Positions 28,301 through 36,225 are shown, counted from the first letter of the stretch. The stretch: DNA of 64,000 bases from an uncultured Fretibacterium sp. (GCA_937911045.1 CALEPX010000021.1:1-64000), one strand, 5' to 3'. Numbers and translations are program-made. Notes: generated by a model from the letters alone, not told the origin.

Positions 28301-29657
28301 CCGATCCGAAAAATTCTCTTAGACATGCCAGAATTGGTCGAACGTTTATTAATTCGCGGGCTGTAGCTTTGCCGAGATTTGTGCTAGTGTTCATTCGTTC
28401 GCGAACTATTCTCTCCATGCGTGTCAGACCGATTCGAACCTGATTCTGCAATAATTCGCCAACTGAACGAACGCGTCTGTTGCCCAAGTGGTCTATATCA
28501 TCGCTTTTCCTGTTGGAATTTCTCAGGCTGATCATCTCTTTGATAATTGCGATTATGTCATCAAGAGTGAGAAGTCTTTCGTCTTCGGACGCTGAGAGAT
28601 TAAGGCGGCGATTGAGTTTATATCTGCCAGTTCTGCCGAGGCTGTAGCGTTTTGGATCTGCTAAGAGGCTCTTGAAATATTCTTCTGCGTTCTGAGCGCG
28701 TGCTGGTTCATTAGGTCTAAGTCTCTTGAATATCTCGATGAAAGCTTCTTCGGGATTTCGAGCGTTATCTCTATCGAACGTTGCTGCCAAACTTGGATCG
28801 AGTGTATATACTTCGATTTGAGCTTTGGGAGCTTTCTTGAGCAATTCAGTTTTCATGTCTTCGGACAGAAGCGTGCCGCGTACCAGGAGCAATTCTCCGT
28901 TGTCATCGAACACGTCACTTTTGCATATTCTATCTTTGAAGTCGTCGTTTAATCCGATTATTTCGCTTCCGGTGCTGAATATATCTATTATTTCGTGATT
29001 ATCTCTTACGCCGAGGGCTTTTAGAAGCAGAGTCACGGGTAATTTTTTGCGATTGTCGATATTAACGCTAATGATTTCCTTTGAGGACATCTGGAAATCG
29101 AGCCACGCGCCTCTGTCCGGGATCAATTTAGCCTCGCAGCCGTCTGAAGTTCGTGTGAAATATATTCCTGCGCTTCGAGCCAGCTGATTTATTACGACAC
29201 GTTCAGTCCCATTGATGATAAAAGTTCCGCGATCTGTCATGACAGGGAAGTCACCCAAGAATATTTTAGGGTCGATTTTTGTGTGTTCGCCGCCATTGTT
29301 GTCGATATCGCTGCTGTTATTATCGCCGCAGTAAGTCAGAGCGAGGGTTGCGCGTATAGGTCTTGACCAAGTGAGGTCTTTCTGTCGAGCTGTTTCCTCT
29401 GAAATTTCCGGCTCATCGAGAGAATAGCTAATGAACTCAAGGGCGTATTTCTCATCGAAACTCTTAATCGGGAAAGTTTCCTGGAGCAGCTCTTGAAGTC
29501 CTTGCGATTTTCTCAATTCTGGGGGGACATCGTCTTGATAGAACCAATGATATGATTGCTTTTGCACTTCGATCATGTCTGGCATTTCTACGGTGCTGGA
29601 ATTTTTACCGAAAGCATGACGATTTCTGTTCTTAGTAATTGGTATTAGGGTTGGCAA
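25356..29657 (-). CDS. rpoB: RNA polymerase beta subunit with long C-terminal tail
   Basis: Beta subunit, 1433 residues. Catalytic-core landmarks are present: the rifampicin region (SQFMDQTNPLAEVTHRRRLS), GPNIGLVSSL, GYNFEDAI, the AGRHGNKGV loop and GGKAQFGGQRFGEMEVWAL. The conserved fold ends near residue 1208 (GDIPLEED); about 225 further residues are low-complexity, rich in Gln, Ser, Pro, Lys and Glu, and hold two copies of a basic-then-acidic unit (RRPFVKKQPSVFDN, then DDAIQLLPVK) at about 1304-1340 and 1353-1389. No such tail is usual. Start TTG 29657 follows GGGAGG at 8 bases. rplJ/rplL are not upstream; two tRNA genes are. Confidence 0.96.
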   Translation of the reverse strand: MPTLIPITKNRNRHAFGKNSSTVEMPDMIEVQKQSYHWFYQDDVPPELRKSQGLQELLQETFPIKSFDEKYALEFISYSLDEPEISEETARQKDLTWSRPIRATLALTYCGDNNSSDIDNNGGEHTKIDPKIFLGDFPVMTDRGTFIINGTERVVINQLARSAGIYFTRTSDGCEAKLIPDRGAWLDFQMSSKEIISVNIDNRKKLPVTLLLKALGVRDNHEIIDIFSTGSEIIGLNDDFKDRICKSDVFDDNGELLLVRGTLLSEDMKTELLKKAPKAQIEVYTLDPSLAATFDRDNARNPEEAFIEIFKRLRPNEPARAQNAEEYFKSLLADPKRYSLGRTGRYKLNRRLNLSASEDERLLTLDDIIAIIKEMISLRNSNRKSDDIDHLGNRRVRSVGELLQNQVRIGLTRMERIVRERMNTSTNLGKATARELINVRPILACLREFFGSGQLSQFMDQTNPLAEVTHRRRLSALGPGGLSRERAGFEARDVHYTHYGRVCPIETPEGPNIGLVSSLTTYASLNSHGFLVTPRRKVENGKLTDEVVLLSADDEDKYNVAMANTRIEDDGVTLAGEFCPTRHADEINTIPVEDVDYIDVSPRQIVSPSTALIPFLEHDDANRALMGSNMQRQAVPLIRPEAPVVGTGIEHRIAKDSGSCILTEEDGIVSYVDSKTIRISTEKIYELERNHSGVPVRYRSIVIPGVRVRNGDIIAESVDSDLGLKIISQDNGVVMLVDAQHTIKIRCEHEYHLIKFRRSNQSTLIHQRPLVRKGEHVKKGDIIADGQAIDNGELALGQNVLVAFVPWEGYNFEDAILLSENLVKDDKFSSIHIEEYEIDARETKLGAEEITRDIPNVGEDMLRNLDDNGIIRIGAEVNAGDILVGKVTPKGESDQSPEEKLLRAIFGEKAREVRDNSLKLPHGSWGKVVAVKQMSRDDSSPEALGSGVTRSVKVYVAQKRKITVGDKMAGRHGNKGVVSRILPVEDMPYLPDGTPVDIVLNPLGVPSRMNLGQVLETIMGFAAVNNGWHVATPVFEGAKEDEIFDEMKKIAAKKYPDITEDGMITLRDGRTGRPMDKKVTIGCMYMLKLIHLVDDKIHARSTGPYSLITQQPLGGKAQFGGQRFGEMEVWALEGYGAANVLQEILTVKSDDIRGRDKTYERIVKGQNLARPGVPESFRVLVKELQGLGLDVEVEYSDGTRGDIPLEEDEKTFTSYSPVRKNESGEYDIKSRIKRKRLPRHKPEQTEPDLFGQQPLSEAVDLLPTETSQPVVEDLLFTSTPDSGKTDSLQPKQPKQPRRPDSRTQNQDSRSQFKPKQRRPFVKKQPSVFDNDDAIQLLPVKSGSSDSQSQSQAQNQDSRTQFKPKQRRPFVKRQPSVFDNEDAIQLLPVKPKSQEAPVNSEQPEPEPESQTKLAAKKTKSSESSESHEESNVNE
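25491..25748 (-). repeat. Near-identical 111-bp direct repeat in rpoB tail
   Basis: Two copies (25638-25748 and 25491-25601), 147 bp apart start to start, differ at only a few positions and encode the duplicated basic/acidic unit of the RpoB tail. The segment between them encodes SGSSDSQSQSQA. The high DNA identity, including third positions, points to recent in-frame duplication. Confidence 0.85.
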
Positions 29658-29690
29658 ATTCTCGACCTCCCATTATGATTATGATAAAAA

Positions 29691-29699
29691 ATCATAACA
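29691..29699 (-). promoter_or_regulatory. Possible extended -10 for rpoB
   Basis: TGT-TATGAT on the minus strand, 33 bases before the rpoB TTG and just after the tRNA-Leu CCA end. TTATGA and TCATAA around a T-rich loop could also pair here. rpoB may equally be read from the tRNA promoter. Confidence 0.35.
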
Positions 29700-29703
29700 A
29701 ATT

Positions 29704-29790
29704 TGGTGCCCGAAAGAGGACTTGAACCTCCACGACCTTGCGGCCACTAGAACCTGAATCTAGCGCGTCTGCCTATTCCGCCATCCGGGC
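29704..29790 (-). tRNA. tRNA-Leu (anticodon CAG)
   Basis: 87 nt with encoded CCA. Acceptor stem GCCCGGA / TTCGGGC, anticodon stem CTAGA / TCTAG around TTCAGGT with anticodon CAG, long variable arm (class II) and T-loop GTTCAAGTC. It is the downstream member of a tRNA-Cys, tRNA-Leu pair on the minus strand. Confidence 0.95.
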
Positions 29791-29807
29791 TTTTGTGACA
29801 AAAACTC

Positions 29808-29881
29808 TGGAGGCGACACCCAGACTCGAACTGGGGATAAAGGATTTGCAGTCCTCTGCCTTACCACTTGGCTATGTCGCC
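29808..29881 (-). tRNA. tRNA-Cys (anticodon GCA)
   Basis: 74 nt with encoded CCA. Acceptor GGCGACA / TGTCGCC, discriminator U (typical of tRNA-Cys), anticodon loop CTGCAAA with GCA, T-loop GTTCGAGTC. It is separated from tRNA-Leu by 17 bases. Confidence 0.95.
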
Positions 29882-29920
29882 CCGATGAAAAATTCAATTC
29901 GATTTGATTCAAACGGAGAT

Positions 29921-29949
29921 ATTTTACAGGTGAAATTATGATTCGTCAA
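29921..29949 (-). promoter_or_regulatory. Promoter for tRNA-Cys/tRNA-Leu (and perhaps rpoBC)
   Basis: On the minus strand TTGACG and TAAAAT are separated by exactly 17 bases; transcription would start about 33 bases before tRNA-Cys. This is one of the few standard -35/-10 promoters visible in the window. Confidence 0.7.
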
Positions 29950-29958
29950 GATGCGAAA

Positions 29959-30633
29959 TTATTTTCCCATTGCGCTGAAATTTTTTTGTGAGTTAATCAT
30001 CTCGAAAATTTTGCGATTGTTCTCGTCGATTAAATTTTTCACGTCCTCGATAGTAATCGCGTTTAATTTTAATTTGCGTGCCTCAAGAATTTTTTGTGCG
30101 TACGGTGTCACGATCAGGAATCCGAGCATGACCACGACCAAGTACAAGATATTGCGCGACGTATCCATTTTAGATTCTAAGCCGTCGATTCTGGAATCCA
30201 ATCTTGCTATTTGCGCATTCAGTTTGGATTCTAAACTGTCGATTTTGGCTTCTAAGCTATCGATTCTGGAATCTAATCTTGCTATTTGCGCATTCAATTT
30301 TGACGCTAATTCGGCGATTTTAGCATCAATTTTGGCTTCTAATTCAGCGATTTTGGACTCTAATCTTGCTATTTGCGTTTCCAGTTTGGAATCTAACCCG
30401 GCGATTTTGGCTTCCATTTTGGAATCTAATCCGGTGATTTGTGCCGATAACGTTGCAAAATTTCCGTCAACTTTTTCTGACAGTGCTTGGATTGCCCCGT
30501 TTAACTTGTTATATTGCGCGTCCATCTTAGCGTCAAAAACATCTTGCCGTAAATACACATCATCACTCGTTGCTCCAAACGCACTCACACTCATCACAAA
30601 TAATAACGCGATTATTAATACTATTTTTCTCAT
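29959..30633 (-). CDS. Secreted/anchored coiled-coil repeat protein
   Basis: 224 residues with a signal peptide (MRKIVLIIALLFVMSVSAFGA), the shared segment TSDDVYLRQDVFDAKMDAQ, a long coiled coil built of 11-residue-type repeats (forms of IARLDSRIDSL, IAGLDSKMEAK; about residues 60-155), one membrane helix (ILYLVVVMLGFLIVTPYA) and a Lys-rich helical C-terminus. I choose ATG 30633 because GGGGAG lies 8 bases upstream and the signal peptide starts there. It is a paralogue of the gene just upstream, with an almost identical N-terminus. Function unknown; the layout suggests an envelope protein whose repeat-length rod projects outside the membrane. Confidence 0.75.
   Translation of the reverse strand: MRKIVLIIALLFVMSVSAFGATSDDVYLRQDVFDAKMDAQYNKLNGAIQALSEKVDGNFATLSAQITGLDSKMEAKIAGLDSKLETQIARLESKIAELEAKIDAKIAELASKLNAQIARLDSRIDSLEAKIDSLESKLNAQIARLDSRIDGLESKMDTSRNILYLVVVMLGFLIVTPYAQKILEARKLKLNAITIEDVKNLIDENNRKIFEMINSQKNFSAMGK
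30184..30302 (-). repeat. Direct repeats within coiled-coil gene
   Basis: A segment of about 40 bp near 30184-30226 recurs with few differences near 30259-30300, encoding successive copies of LNAQIARLDSRID. Shorter copies of the same theme continue to about 30430. Confidence 0.7.
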
Positions 30634-30653
30634 GTCAAAAACTCCCCTCACAA

Positions 30654-31199
30654 TCAAATTTTCTCCGCAAGTTGTGTTGCAATCAAACGTTTCAAAACCG
30701 CGATTTCATCACGTGTGAATAACGGTTCATTCTGCTGCACTTTCCGCGATTCATTCCACTGGAAAAATTTCTGAACGAATGGAAACGCGACTATTGCAGC
30801 AAGCAATGCAACAAGAACACCGAGTAATGTCAATACTAATGTGACGTAAGTTCTCGTGTCCTCAGTACGTTCATTTAGCGCATCGACTTGGATTTCCAGA
30901 CGATCCATGCGTTTTTCCAATTTGTCCATACGTTCGTCAACTTTTGCGAAACGCTCATCCATTTTTGCGAAACGTTCGTCGACTTTTGCAAAACGCTCAT
31001 CAACTTTTGCAAAACGTTCGTCAAGTTCCTTCCTGATCTGGATGAACAAGTTCTGATTTTCTAAACGGATCGTTGCCATGAACGCGTCCATCTTCGCGTC
31101 AAAAACATCCCGCCTCAAATACACATCATCACTAGTAGCACCAAACGCACTCACACTCATCGTCATCAATAACGCAATCGCAAATAATATTTTTCTCAT
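30654..31199 (-). CDS. Secreted/anchored coiled-coil protein with heptad repeats
   Basis: 181 residues. Signal peptide MRKILFAIALLMTMSVSAFGA and the segment TSDDVYLRRDVFDAKMDA match the downstream paralogue. The coiled coil has four exact or near-exact DERFAKV heptads followed by DERMDKLEKRMDRLEIQVD, then a hydrophobic membrane helix (YVTLVLTLLGVLVALLAAIVAF) and a charged C-terminus. Similar DERFAKVDERF proteins occur widely in bacteria as unnamed coiled-coil proteins. Start ATG 31199 follows GGGAG at 8 bases. It is first in a two-gene unit and divergent from lepA. Confidence 0.75.
   Translation of the reverse strand: MRKILFAIALLMTMSVSAFGATSDDVYLRRDVFDAKMDAFMATIRLENQNLFIQIRKELDERFAKVDERFAKVDERFAKMDERFAKVDERMDKLEKRMDRLEIQVDALNERTEDTRTYVTLVLTLLGVLVALLAAIVAFPFVQKFFQWNESRKVQQNEPLFTRDEIAVLKRLIATQLAEKI
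30931..31025 (-). repeat. 21-bp tandem repeats (4.5 copies)
   Basis: Units start at 30931, 30952, 30973 and 30994, with a partial unit to 31025. Each encodes one heptad DERFAK(V/M). Because 21 is divisible by three, copy changes alter rod length without breaking the frame. Confidence 0.85.
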
Positions 31200-31224
31200 G
31201 TCAAAAACTCCCTTCACGTCAAAT

Positions 31225-31253
31225 TTGAAAATGTCCACTCAAAAATATATTAT
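31225..31253 (+). promoter_or_regulatory. Promoter for lepA
   Basis: TTGAAA (31225-31230), 17-base spacer, TATTAT (31248-31253), about 28 bases before the lepA TTG. It overlaps the oppositely directed promoter at 31249-31277. Confidence 0.6.
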
Positions 31254-31277
31254 ATTCACAAATCTTGGAGGTGTAAA
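31249..31277 (-). promoter_or_regulatory. Promoter for coiled-coil gene pair
   Basis: On the minus strand TTTACA (31277-31272), 17-base spacer, TATAAT (31254-31249). It shares its -10 bases with the lepA promoter, so the two polymerases cannot bind at once. Confidence 0.65.
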
Positions 31278-31281
31278 TTTT

Positions 31282-33093
31282 TTGTCAGGGAATAATAATA
31301 TCAGGAATTTTTGCATAATCGCTCATATCGACCACGGAAAATCTACGCTCGCTGATAGATTACTCGAACGTACCGGAACGATTAAGCAACGTGACATGAA
31401 AAACCAAATTCTCGATTCACTCTCACTCGAACGTGAACGCGGAATTACGATCAAGCTCGTGCCAGTCAGAATGGATTATAAATCTCAAGATGGCAGGGAT
31501 TACGTTTTGAATCTCATTGATACGCCGGGGCATGTCGATTTCGCGTACGAAGTCTCACGTTCACTCGCTGCGTGTGAAGGTGCGTTGCTGGTCGTCGATG
31601 CGTCTCAGGGTGTCGAGGCTCAAACCGTAGCAAACGCTTATCAGGCAATCGAGCAAGGTCTGGAAATTCTGCCGGTGATTAATAAAATTGATTTGCCGTC
31701 AGCTAGACCGGATAATGCGAAACAGGAAATTCAGGAAGTCGTCGGGCTTGATGCGTCAGATGCAATTCTCGCGAGTGCAAAAGATGGGCGCGGTGTCGAT
31801 GACATTCTCGAAAGAATCGTTGCTCAAATTCCTGCTCCATCGGGAGATATAAATGCTCCGTTACAAGCTCTGATATTCGACTCGGTATATGATAATTATC
31901 GCGGCGTTATTTGCTATATTCGTGTCATTAACGGGACTGTCAAAGCTGGGCAGAATATTTTCTTCATGCAAACGAAAACTACTTATCCGGTCAACGAAGT
32001 CGGTGTGTTCAAACCAGGATTCACTCCGGTTGAAAGTCTCAGTGCTGGTGAAGTCGGTTATATCACCGCGAGTATCAAAACACTTGCTGAAGCTCAGGTC
32101 GGCGATACTGTAACAGATGCTATGAATCCTGCGTCAGAACCGCTAGAGGGTTATCGCAAAGTCAAGAGTGTAGTTTTCTGCGGATTCTATCCGGTTGAAC
32201 GCGACAATTACCCGCAACTCAGAGACGCTCTCGAAAAATTATGCCTGAATGATTCCGCCGTGACTTATGAACCCGAAACTTCTGAAGCTTTGGGATTCGG
32301 ATTTCGCTGCGGATTTCTGGGAATGCTGCATATGGAAGTAGTGCGCGAAAGATTGCGTGAAGAATATGATGTCGAACTCGTGGCAACTGCTCCCAATGTT
32401 GTGTATGAAGTCGTGACGAACTCGGACGAAATTATCGAGGCTCATAGACCCGCGGATTTTCCGGATTTAGGCGATATAAAAGAAATTCGCGAACCGTATA
32501 TCAAGTTAAGCGTGTTTCTGCCGTCAGAATTTACCGGTCGAGTTATGCAGCTTGTTCAGGATAAACGCGGAACGTATAAGTCAATGGATTATATTACGCC
32601 TGAACGTGTGCGATTGATTTACGAGATGCCGCTCTCGGAATTTATAATCGATTTTCACGACAAGCTCAAGTCACAAACTCGCGGTTATGCGTCACTGGAT
32701 TACGAATTTATCGGGCTGAAACCGTCGGAACTTGTTCGGGTTGATATTCTCGTAAACGGTGAAGCTGCTGATGCGTTCTCGTTCATATGTCACAAAGATC
32801 AGGCTTATAATCGCGGACACGCAACTGTTACGAAATTGAAGGAGCTAATCCCGAGCCAGTTGTTCGAGATTCCGATTCAGGCTTCGATTGGCAAAAGAGT
32901 AATCGTTCGTGTGAATGTGAAAGCTCTGAGAAAAGATGTTCTGGCGAAATGTTACGGCGGAGATATTACACGCAAACGCAAATTACTCGAAAAACAGAAG
33001 GAAGGCAAAAAACGCATGAAACAGATCGGCAAAGTCTCAATCCCTCAGGAAGCGTTCCTGGCATTCATGCAGGTAGATGACAAGCCAAAGTGA
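31282..33093 (+). CDS. lepA: Elongation factor 4 (LepA)
   Basis: Ribosome-bound GTPase that acts during initiation/elongation and back-translocates stalled ribosomes. IIAHIDHGKSTLADRLLE is the G1 motif, DTPGHVDF G3 and NKIDLPSA G4; EF-G-like domains and the LepA-specific C-terminal domain follow (KCYGGDITRKRKLLEKQKEGKKR). I choose TTG 31282, with GGAGGTG upstream, giving 603 residues, the normal size; the frame is open to 31078, but that would cover the promoter. The 3' end overlaps hemW by 17 bases. Confidence 0.96.
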   Translation: MSGNNNIRNFCIIAHIDHGKSTLADRLLERTGTIKQRDMKNQILDSLSLERERGITIKLVPVRMDYKSQDGRDYVLNLIDTPGHVDFAYEVSRSLAACEGALLVVDASQGVEAQTVANAYQAIEQGLEILPVINKIDLPSARPDNAKQEIQEVVGLDASDAILASAKDGRGVDDILERIVAQIPAPSGDINAPLQALIFDSVYDNYRGVICYIRVINGTVKAGQNIFFMQTKTTYPVNEVGVFKPGFTPVESLSAGEVGYITASIKTLAEAQVGDTVTDAMNPASEPLEGYRKVKSVVFCGFYPVERDNYPQLRDALEKLCLNDSAVTYEPETSEALGFGFRCGFLGMLHMEVVRERLREEYDVELVATAPNVVYEVVTNSDEIIEAHRPADFPDLGDIKEIREPYIKLSVFLPSEFTGRVMQLVQDKRGTYKSMDYITPERVRLIYEMPLSEFIIDFHDKLKSQTRGYASLDYEFIGLKPSELVRVDILVNGEAADAFSFICHKDQAYNRGHATVTKLKELIPSQLFEIPIQASIGKRVIVRVNVKALRKDVLAKCYGGDITRKRKLLEKQKEGKKRMKQIGKVSIPQEAFLAFMQVDDKPK

Positions 33094-34180
33094 TTTCGGG
33101 TTGTATGTTCACGTGCCTTTCTGTGAGAGAAAGTGCGGCTATTGCAGTTTTTATAGCGTTGTCGTGAATGATGCGCGCGTAAATTCTTGGCTGCATGAGA
33201 TCGAATCTAATCTGGAAATCGTGCGTGAAAAATTTCTCGGGAATTATCACGGCAAGATTCGAATCAGAACGCTTTATTTCGGCGGCGGAACTCCGAGCGT
33301 ATTGGGAATTTCAGTTTGGGAAAAGCTGTTCGGGATTTTGCGAGAGAATTTTTTGCTGGAGAATTGCCGAGAAGCAACTGTTGAAGCGAATCCAAATTCT
33401 CTGAATGAAAATTTGCTGTCATTCCTGAGAGATAATCACGTGACACGAATCAGTCTTGGTGTTCAGAGCCTGAATGATAACGAGCTGGAAATTCTCGGGA
33501 GATTGCATGATTCAAAGCAAGCTCTACACGCTATGGAACTTGTGAAAAATTACGGATTTGATCTCAACGCGGACTTGATATTCGCAATTCCTGAGCAAAA
33601 TATTCGTTCGTGGAATAAATCGCTGAGTGGCGTGATAAATTCCGGAGCAGATCATGTCTCAACGTATCAGCTCACTCTCGAACCAGATAGCATCATGTAT
33701 GATTCGTTCGGGAATGTTGATTTCAATGTGAACGGATATTATTTCTACAGGTATGCGCAGTATGTTTTGCCGCGGAAAAATTTCCAGCAGTACGAGATCT
33801 CGAATTTCGCGCGGGAAAATCACGAATGCGTTCACAACTTGTCATATTGGAAACAGGAGAACGTGATTGCGCTGGGACGTTCGGCTTCGGGCTATATTAA
33901 CGGCACGCGCTACAAATTCTCACATGAAAACGCCGAAATCGAATCCGAAAAACTTGATATTAACGACAGAGCCAGAGAGTCAGCGATATTATTATTACGA
34001 ACGAAGTCCGGAATTTCAAAACGGGAATTTATTTCGGAATTTGGCAGCGAAAATCTTGCTAATATAGAACGAATCCTGAAGCAAATGCCCGATGATTTGT
34101 TCGTCAGGACACGTGAAAATCTTGCGTTGAGTGCAAAGGGAATGCGTGTTGGAAATGCAATTTGGAGCGAAATAATTTGA
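33077..34180 (+). CDS. hemW: Heme chaperone HemW-like radical SAM protein
   Basis: Radical SAM protein of the HemW/HemN-like family: CERKCGYC with C16, C20 and C23, then the YFGGGTPSV loop and TRISLGVQSLNDNEL. 367 residues. HemW is thought to hand heme to membrane proteins and not to act as coproporphyrinogen oxidase, which normally has a longer N-terminus and an extra Cys. The lepA-hemW pairing is common in bacteria. The ATG at 33077 lies inside the end of lepA, so translation is coupled. It is uncertain whether this organism makes heme. Confidence 0.9.
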   Translation: MTSQSDFGLYVHVPFCERKCGYCSFYSVVVNDARVNSWLHEIESNLEIVREKFLGNYHGKIRIRTLYFGGGTPSVLGISVWEKLFGILRENFLLENCREATVEANPNSLNENLLSFLRDNHVTRISLGVQSLNDNELEILGRLHDSKQALHAMELVKNYGFDLNADLIFAIPEQNIRSWNKSLSGVINSGADHVSTYQLTLEPDSIMYDSFGNVDFNVNGYYFYRYAQYVLPRKNFQQYEISNFARENHECVHNLSYWKQENVIALGRSASGYINGTRYKFSHENAEIESEKLDINDRARESAILLLRTKSGISKREFISEFGSENLANIERILKQMPDDLFVRTRENLALSAKGMRVGNAIWSEII

Positions 34181-34183
34181 TTG

Positions 34184-34192
34184 TGATAGAAT
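34184..34192 (+). promoter_or_regulatory. Extended -10 promoter for gpmA
   Basis: TGA-TAGAAT lies 48 bases before the gpmA ATG and just after the hemW stop. No clear -35. Confidence 0.4.
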
Positions 34193-34239
34193 GTTAAGAC
34201 AATTTTTGAAACGAAATTTTTGAACGGAGGAATTTTAGA

Positions 34240-34986
34240 ATGTACGAGATAGTTTTGATACGTCACGGTGAAAGTGCTTGGAACAAAGAGAACAGATTTA
34301 CTGGCTGGACTGATGTTCCGCTTTCGGAGAAGGGAATTGCTGAGGCTAGCTCGGCTGGAAAGTTACTCAAGGCTGAGGGGTTTACGTTTGATTACGCATT
34401 CACGTCGGTTCTGAAACGTGCGATTAAAACGCTGTGGCTTGTGCTTGAAGAAATGGATTTGATGTGGATTCCGATTCAGCACTCCTGGAAATTGAACGAG
34501 CGTCATTACGGAGCGTTGCAGGGTTTGAACAAAGCAGACACAGCAGCAAAGTACGGTGACGAGCAGGTGAAGATTTGGCGACGAAGTTATGATATTCAGC
34601 CGCCGAAACTCGAAAAATCCGACGAAAGATTCCCAGGTAATGAGAAAAAATACGCGAATTTACCCGAGGCAGATTTACCGTTTACGGAGTGCTTGAAGGA
34701 TACTGTTGCGAGAGTTGTGCCGTTCTGGCAGGAGGAAATCGTCCCGTGTATCAAGTCCGGCAAAAAAGTAATCATCGCTGCTCATGGAAACAGTTTGAGA
34801 GCGTTGGTGAAATATCTTGATAATATTTCTGAGAAGGAAATTCTCGAACTCAATATTCCGACGGGTGTGCCGCTGGTTTACGAACTCGACGAGAACATGA
34901 AGCCGATCTCTCACAGGTATCTCGGTGACGCAGAAGCAATCGCAAAAGCTCAGGCAGCAGTTGCGAATCAGGGTAAAGCAAAATAA
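34240..34986 (+). CDS. gpmA: 2,3-bisphosphoglycerate-dependent phosphoglycerate mutase
   Basis: Glycolytic interconversion of 3- and 2-phosphoglycerate. Histidine-phosphatase fold: IRHGESAWN with catalytic H9, NRFTGWTDVPLSEKG, LNERHYGALQG, and the second catalytic His in IIAAHGNSLRAL. 248 residues, normal for the cofactor-dependent type. CGGAGG lies 9 bases upstream of the ATG. It is followed 15 bases later by an aminotransferase gene. Confidence 0.95.
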   Translation: MYEIVLIRHGESAWNKENRFTGWTDVPLSEKGIAEASSAGKLLKAEGFTFDYAFTSVLKRAIKTLWLVLEEMDLMWIPIQHSWKLNERHYGALQGLNKADTAAKYGDEQVKIWRRSYDIQPPKLEKSDERFPGNEKKYANLPEADLPFTECLKDTVARVVPFWQEEIVPCIKSGKKVIIAAHGNSLRALVKYLDNISEKEILELNIPTGVPLVYELDENMKPISHRYLGDAEAIAKAQAAVANQGKAK

Positions 34987-35001
34987 GGAGGTTATTCGGA
35001 A

Positions 35002-36216
35002 TTGCATCTCTCAGATAGAATACAAGCGTTGAAGATCTCACCAATACGACGTTTGATTCCGTATGCGGACGAGGCAAAAGCTAAAGGTAAGAAAGTCTAT
35101 CACCTGAATATCGGGCAGCCGGATATTAAAACTCCGGATCAATATTTCGAGGCGATAAAGAATTTCAGACCGAATACCGTAGCTTATGCAGTCTCTCAGG
35201 GAATCCCACAGTTGCGTGAGGCGATGAGCAATTATTATCAGGGGATTGGCGTTGATTATGATCCGAGTGATATTTACGTTACGTGTGGAGGCAGTGAGGC
35301 GTTGTCATTTGCTGTGATGATTCTGTGCGACCCGGGCGATGAGATTCTCGTGCCAGAACCGTTCTACGCGAATTATAATACATTTGCCAGACTTGCACTT
35401 GCGAATTTGATCCCGATTCCGACTAAAGCAGAAGACGGATTCCATTTGCCGCCAGCAGCTGAAATCGAGAAATTAATCACACCGAAAACGCGCGCAATCT
35501 GGGTATCGCATCCGTGTAATCCAACCGGAGTCCTTTACCGTCCGGATGAAATCGCAATGTTGACAGGAATTGCCAAGAAACATGATTTGTATATTATCGC
35601 CGATGAAGTTTATCGCGAATTTACGTACGGTCAAGGCTCGAAAGCGTTCATGAGTTTTGCGTCGATTCCTGAGACGATGGATCGCGTTATCATGATTGAT
35701 TCGGTCTCGAAGCGTTACAGTGCGTGCGGTGCGAGAATCGGCTGCATTGCGATCAAGAATAAAGAATTTCTCGCGCAGGTCATGAAATTGTGTCAGGGAA
35801 GATTGAGCGTCTCTGCGATTGAACAGGCTGCTTCTGTCGGGCTTTACTCAACACCGAAATCATATCTCGATGAAGTCAACAAGGAATACAAGATTCGTCG
35901 CGATGTCTTGTACAAGGGACTGAGAGCGATTGACGGCGTAGTTTGTCACGAACCTGAAGGCGCGTTTTACACGATGGTGAGATTGCCGGTTGATGATTCT
36001 GAGAAGTTCATAATCTGGATGTTGCAGAATTTTGATATTAACGGCGAGACGACTATGGCAGCTCCGGGCAGCGGATTTTACGCAGCAGCGAATAAGGGCT
36101 TGAATGAAGTCAGAATGGCGTATGTTCTCAAGAAAGAGGATTTGGAAAAGGCGTTGGATATTTTGAAGAACGCGATTGCAGCATACCCGGGACGACTTGA
36201 AGCGATCAGAGCATAA
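35002..36216 (+). CDS. Pyridoxal-phosphate aminotransferase (class I/II)
   Basis: Fold-type I aminotransferase, 404 residues. Pattern of the aspartate-aminotransferase superfamily: NIGQPDIKTP, CGGSEAL, SHPCNPTGVLY, ADEVYREF and SVSKRYSACGARIG, with K237 as the likely PLP Schiff base. Amino-acid specificity cannot be read from sequence; aspartate or aromatic donors are possible. TTG start at 35002 with GGAGG (34985) about 12 bases upstream. It is cotranscribed with gpmA and ends at a clear terminator. Confidence 0.9.
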   Translation: MHLSDRIQALKISPIRRLIPYADEAKAKGKKVYHLNIGQPDIKTPDQYFEAIKNFRPNTVAYAVSQGIPQLREAMSNYYQGIGVDYDPSDIYVTCGGSEALSFAVMILCDPGDEILVPEPFYANYNTFARLALANLIPIPTKAEDGFHLPPAAEIEKLITPKTRAIWVSHPCNPTGVLYRPDEIAMLTGIAKKHDLYIIADEVYREFTYGQGSKAFMSFASIPETMDRVIMIDSVSKRYSACGARIGCIAIKNKEFLAQVMKLCQGRLSVSAIEQAASVGLYSTPKSYLDEVNKEYKIRRDVLYKGLRAIDGVVCHEPEGAFYTMVRLPVDDSEKFIIWMLQNFDINGETTMAAPGSGFYAAANKGLNEVRMAYVLKKEDLEKALDILKNAIAAYPGRLEAIRA

Positions 36217-36225
36217 AACAAATTT

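Noticed and set aside
29951..30718. 255-codon plus-strand open frame
   Set aside because: It is antisense to two coiled-coil genes with signal peptides and ribosome-binding sites; its Ser/Leu/Ile repeats are the mirror of their repeats.
31078..31281. Extra 68 N-terminal codons for lepA
   Set aside because: They overlap the divergent gene and both promoters; TTG 31282 has a ribosome-binding site and gives normal LepA length.
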